Origin: DATKAS01 sp963733765
GTDB lineage: Bacteria; Actinomycetota; Acidimicrobiia; Acidimicrobiales; DATKAS01
DNA: 64,000 nucleotides
Assembly (NCBI GenBank): GCA_963733765.1
Contig: CAVTEI010000007.1
Location: 310,001-374,000, forward strand
Direction of reading: 5' to 3'
Position 1 is the first letter of the stretch. Each line of letters opens with the position of its first letter. Positions 63,940 to 64,000 of this stretch are shown here, piece after piece. Both the position numbers and the translations under genes were made by a program. The notes beneath the pieces were generated by a model that made no database searches, was not told the origin of the DNA, and saw nothing but the letters and a program-made list of their open reading frames with translations.

Positions 63940-64000
63940 TCCGCATGGACATCGAGTCGTTCGCGCACACGGGCGCGTCGCGACCGGTGTTGCGCGACCT
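63936..64000 (+). CDS. Start of an ABC ATPase (probable EcfA), cut by the window end
   Basis: GTG 63936 overlaps the EcfT stop (GTGA) and gives VIRMDIESFAHTGASRPVLRDL, the usual ABC ATPase opening with the VLRDL strand before the Walker A loop. The rest is outside the window. Position after EcfT makes an energy-coupling ATPase the likely identity. Confidence 0.7.
   Translation, partial: MIRMDIESFAHTGASRPVLRD

Overview
The window is high-GC DNA (roughly two thirds G+C by eye) with tightly packed genes, many 1-4 base start/stop overlaps, actinobacterial LexA boxes and many genes that lack a Shine-Dalgarno sequence. It reads as a chromosome segment of an actinobacterium. The mix of cell-wall-binding-repeat proteins, DnaE2/ImuB and SCO4848-type proteins would fit Acidimicrobiia, but the class is inference. 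No tRNA, rRNA, insertion sequence, phage or CRISPR array was seen.

Layout. 0-4 kb: small housekeeping and accessory genes (PEBP lipoprotein, ElaA-type acetyltransferase, LemA, a channel-like membrane protein). 3.7-13 kb: glycosyltransferases, a multispanning membrane protein and sugar-type methyltransferases. 11.8-15.7 kb: a minus-strand operon of a lipoprotein, a heparan-type acetyltransferase, a HPDDE deacetylase-like lipoprotein and a methyltransferase. 15.8-20.8 kb: two large secreted proteins with cell wall binding repeat 2 (CWB2) domains. 21-44.9 kb: a polysaccharide locus with an O-antigen-ligase-like protein, a WecA-type initiating transferase, about ten glycosyltransferases, a Wzm/Wzt ABC exporter, a UDP-sugar dehydrogenase, an SDR epimerase/decarboxylase, a third CWB2 protein, a sigma factor with a membrane-spanning tail and a flippase-like protein paired with a polyprenyl-phosphate sugar transferase. 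44.9-49.4 kb: a large GT-C-like membrane protein, a CMD/peroxidase-related protein, a small membrane protein and a VOC dioxygenase-like protein. 49.3-55.7 kb: the SOS mutasome (dnaE2, imuB, imuA-like) with two nearly identical LexA-controlled promoters. 55.9-59.9 kb: acyl-CoA dehydrogenase, a damaged alpha/beta hydrolase, a DUF1269 protein, a TetR regulator and a methyltransferase.

59.98-64 kb holds the most interesting system. A cobalamin riboswitch leads an operon encoding a secreted alpha/alpha-barrel protein with an LPTTG wall anchor, a secreted and membrane-anchored DUF4430 protein, an EcfT transmembrane protein and the start of an ECF ATPase. The barrel and DUF4430 folds are the two domains of animal transcobalamin and intrinsic factor. 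The operon therefore looks like a two-piece surface cobalamin trap feeding an ECF importer.

Two window-wide features matter when using this annotation. First, at least 25 genes or gene pieces are joined by single-base frameshifts, several in homopolymers or GC-dinucleotide runs. Protein similarity continues across each junction, so assembly indels are more likely than mass pseudogenisation. I give the full gene span and mark the junction. Second, most operon-leading genes have a TAnnnT hexamer 5-9 bases before the start codon and no ribosome binding site, which points to leaderless transcription. I used this to choose several starts.
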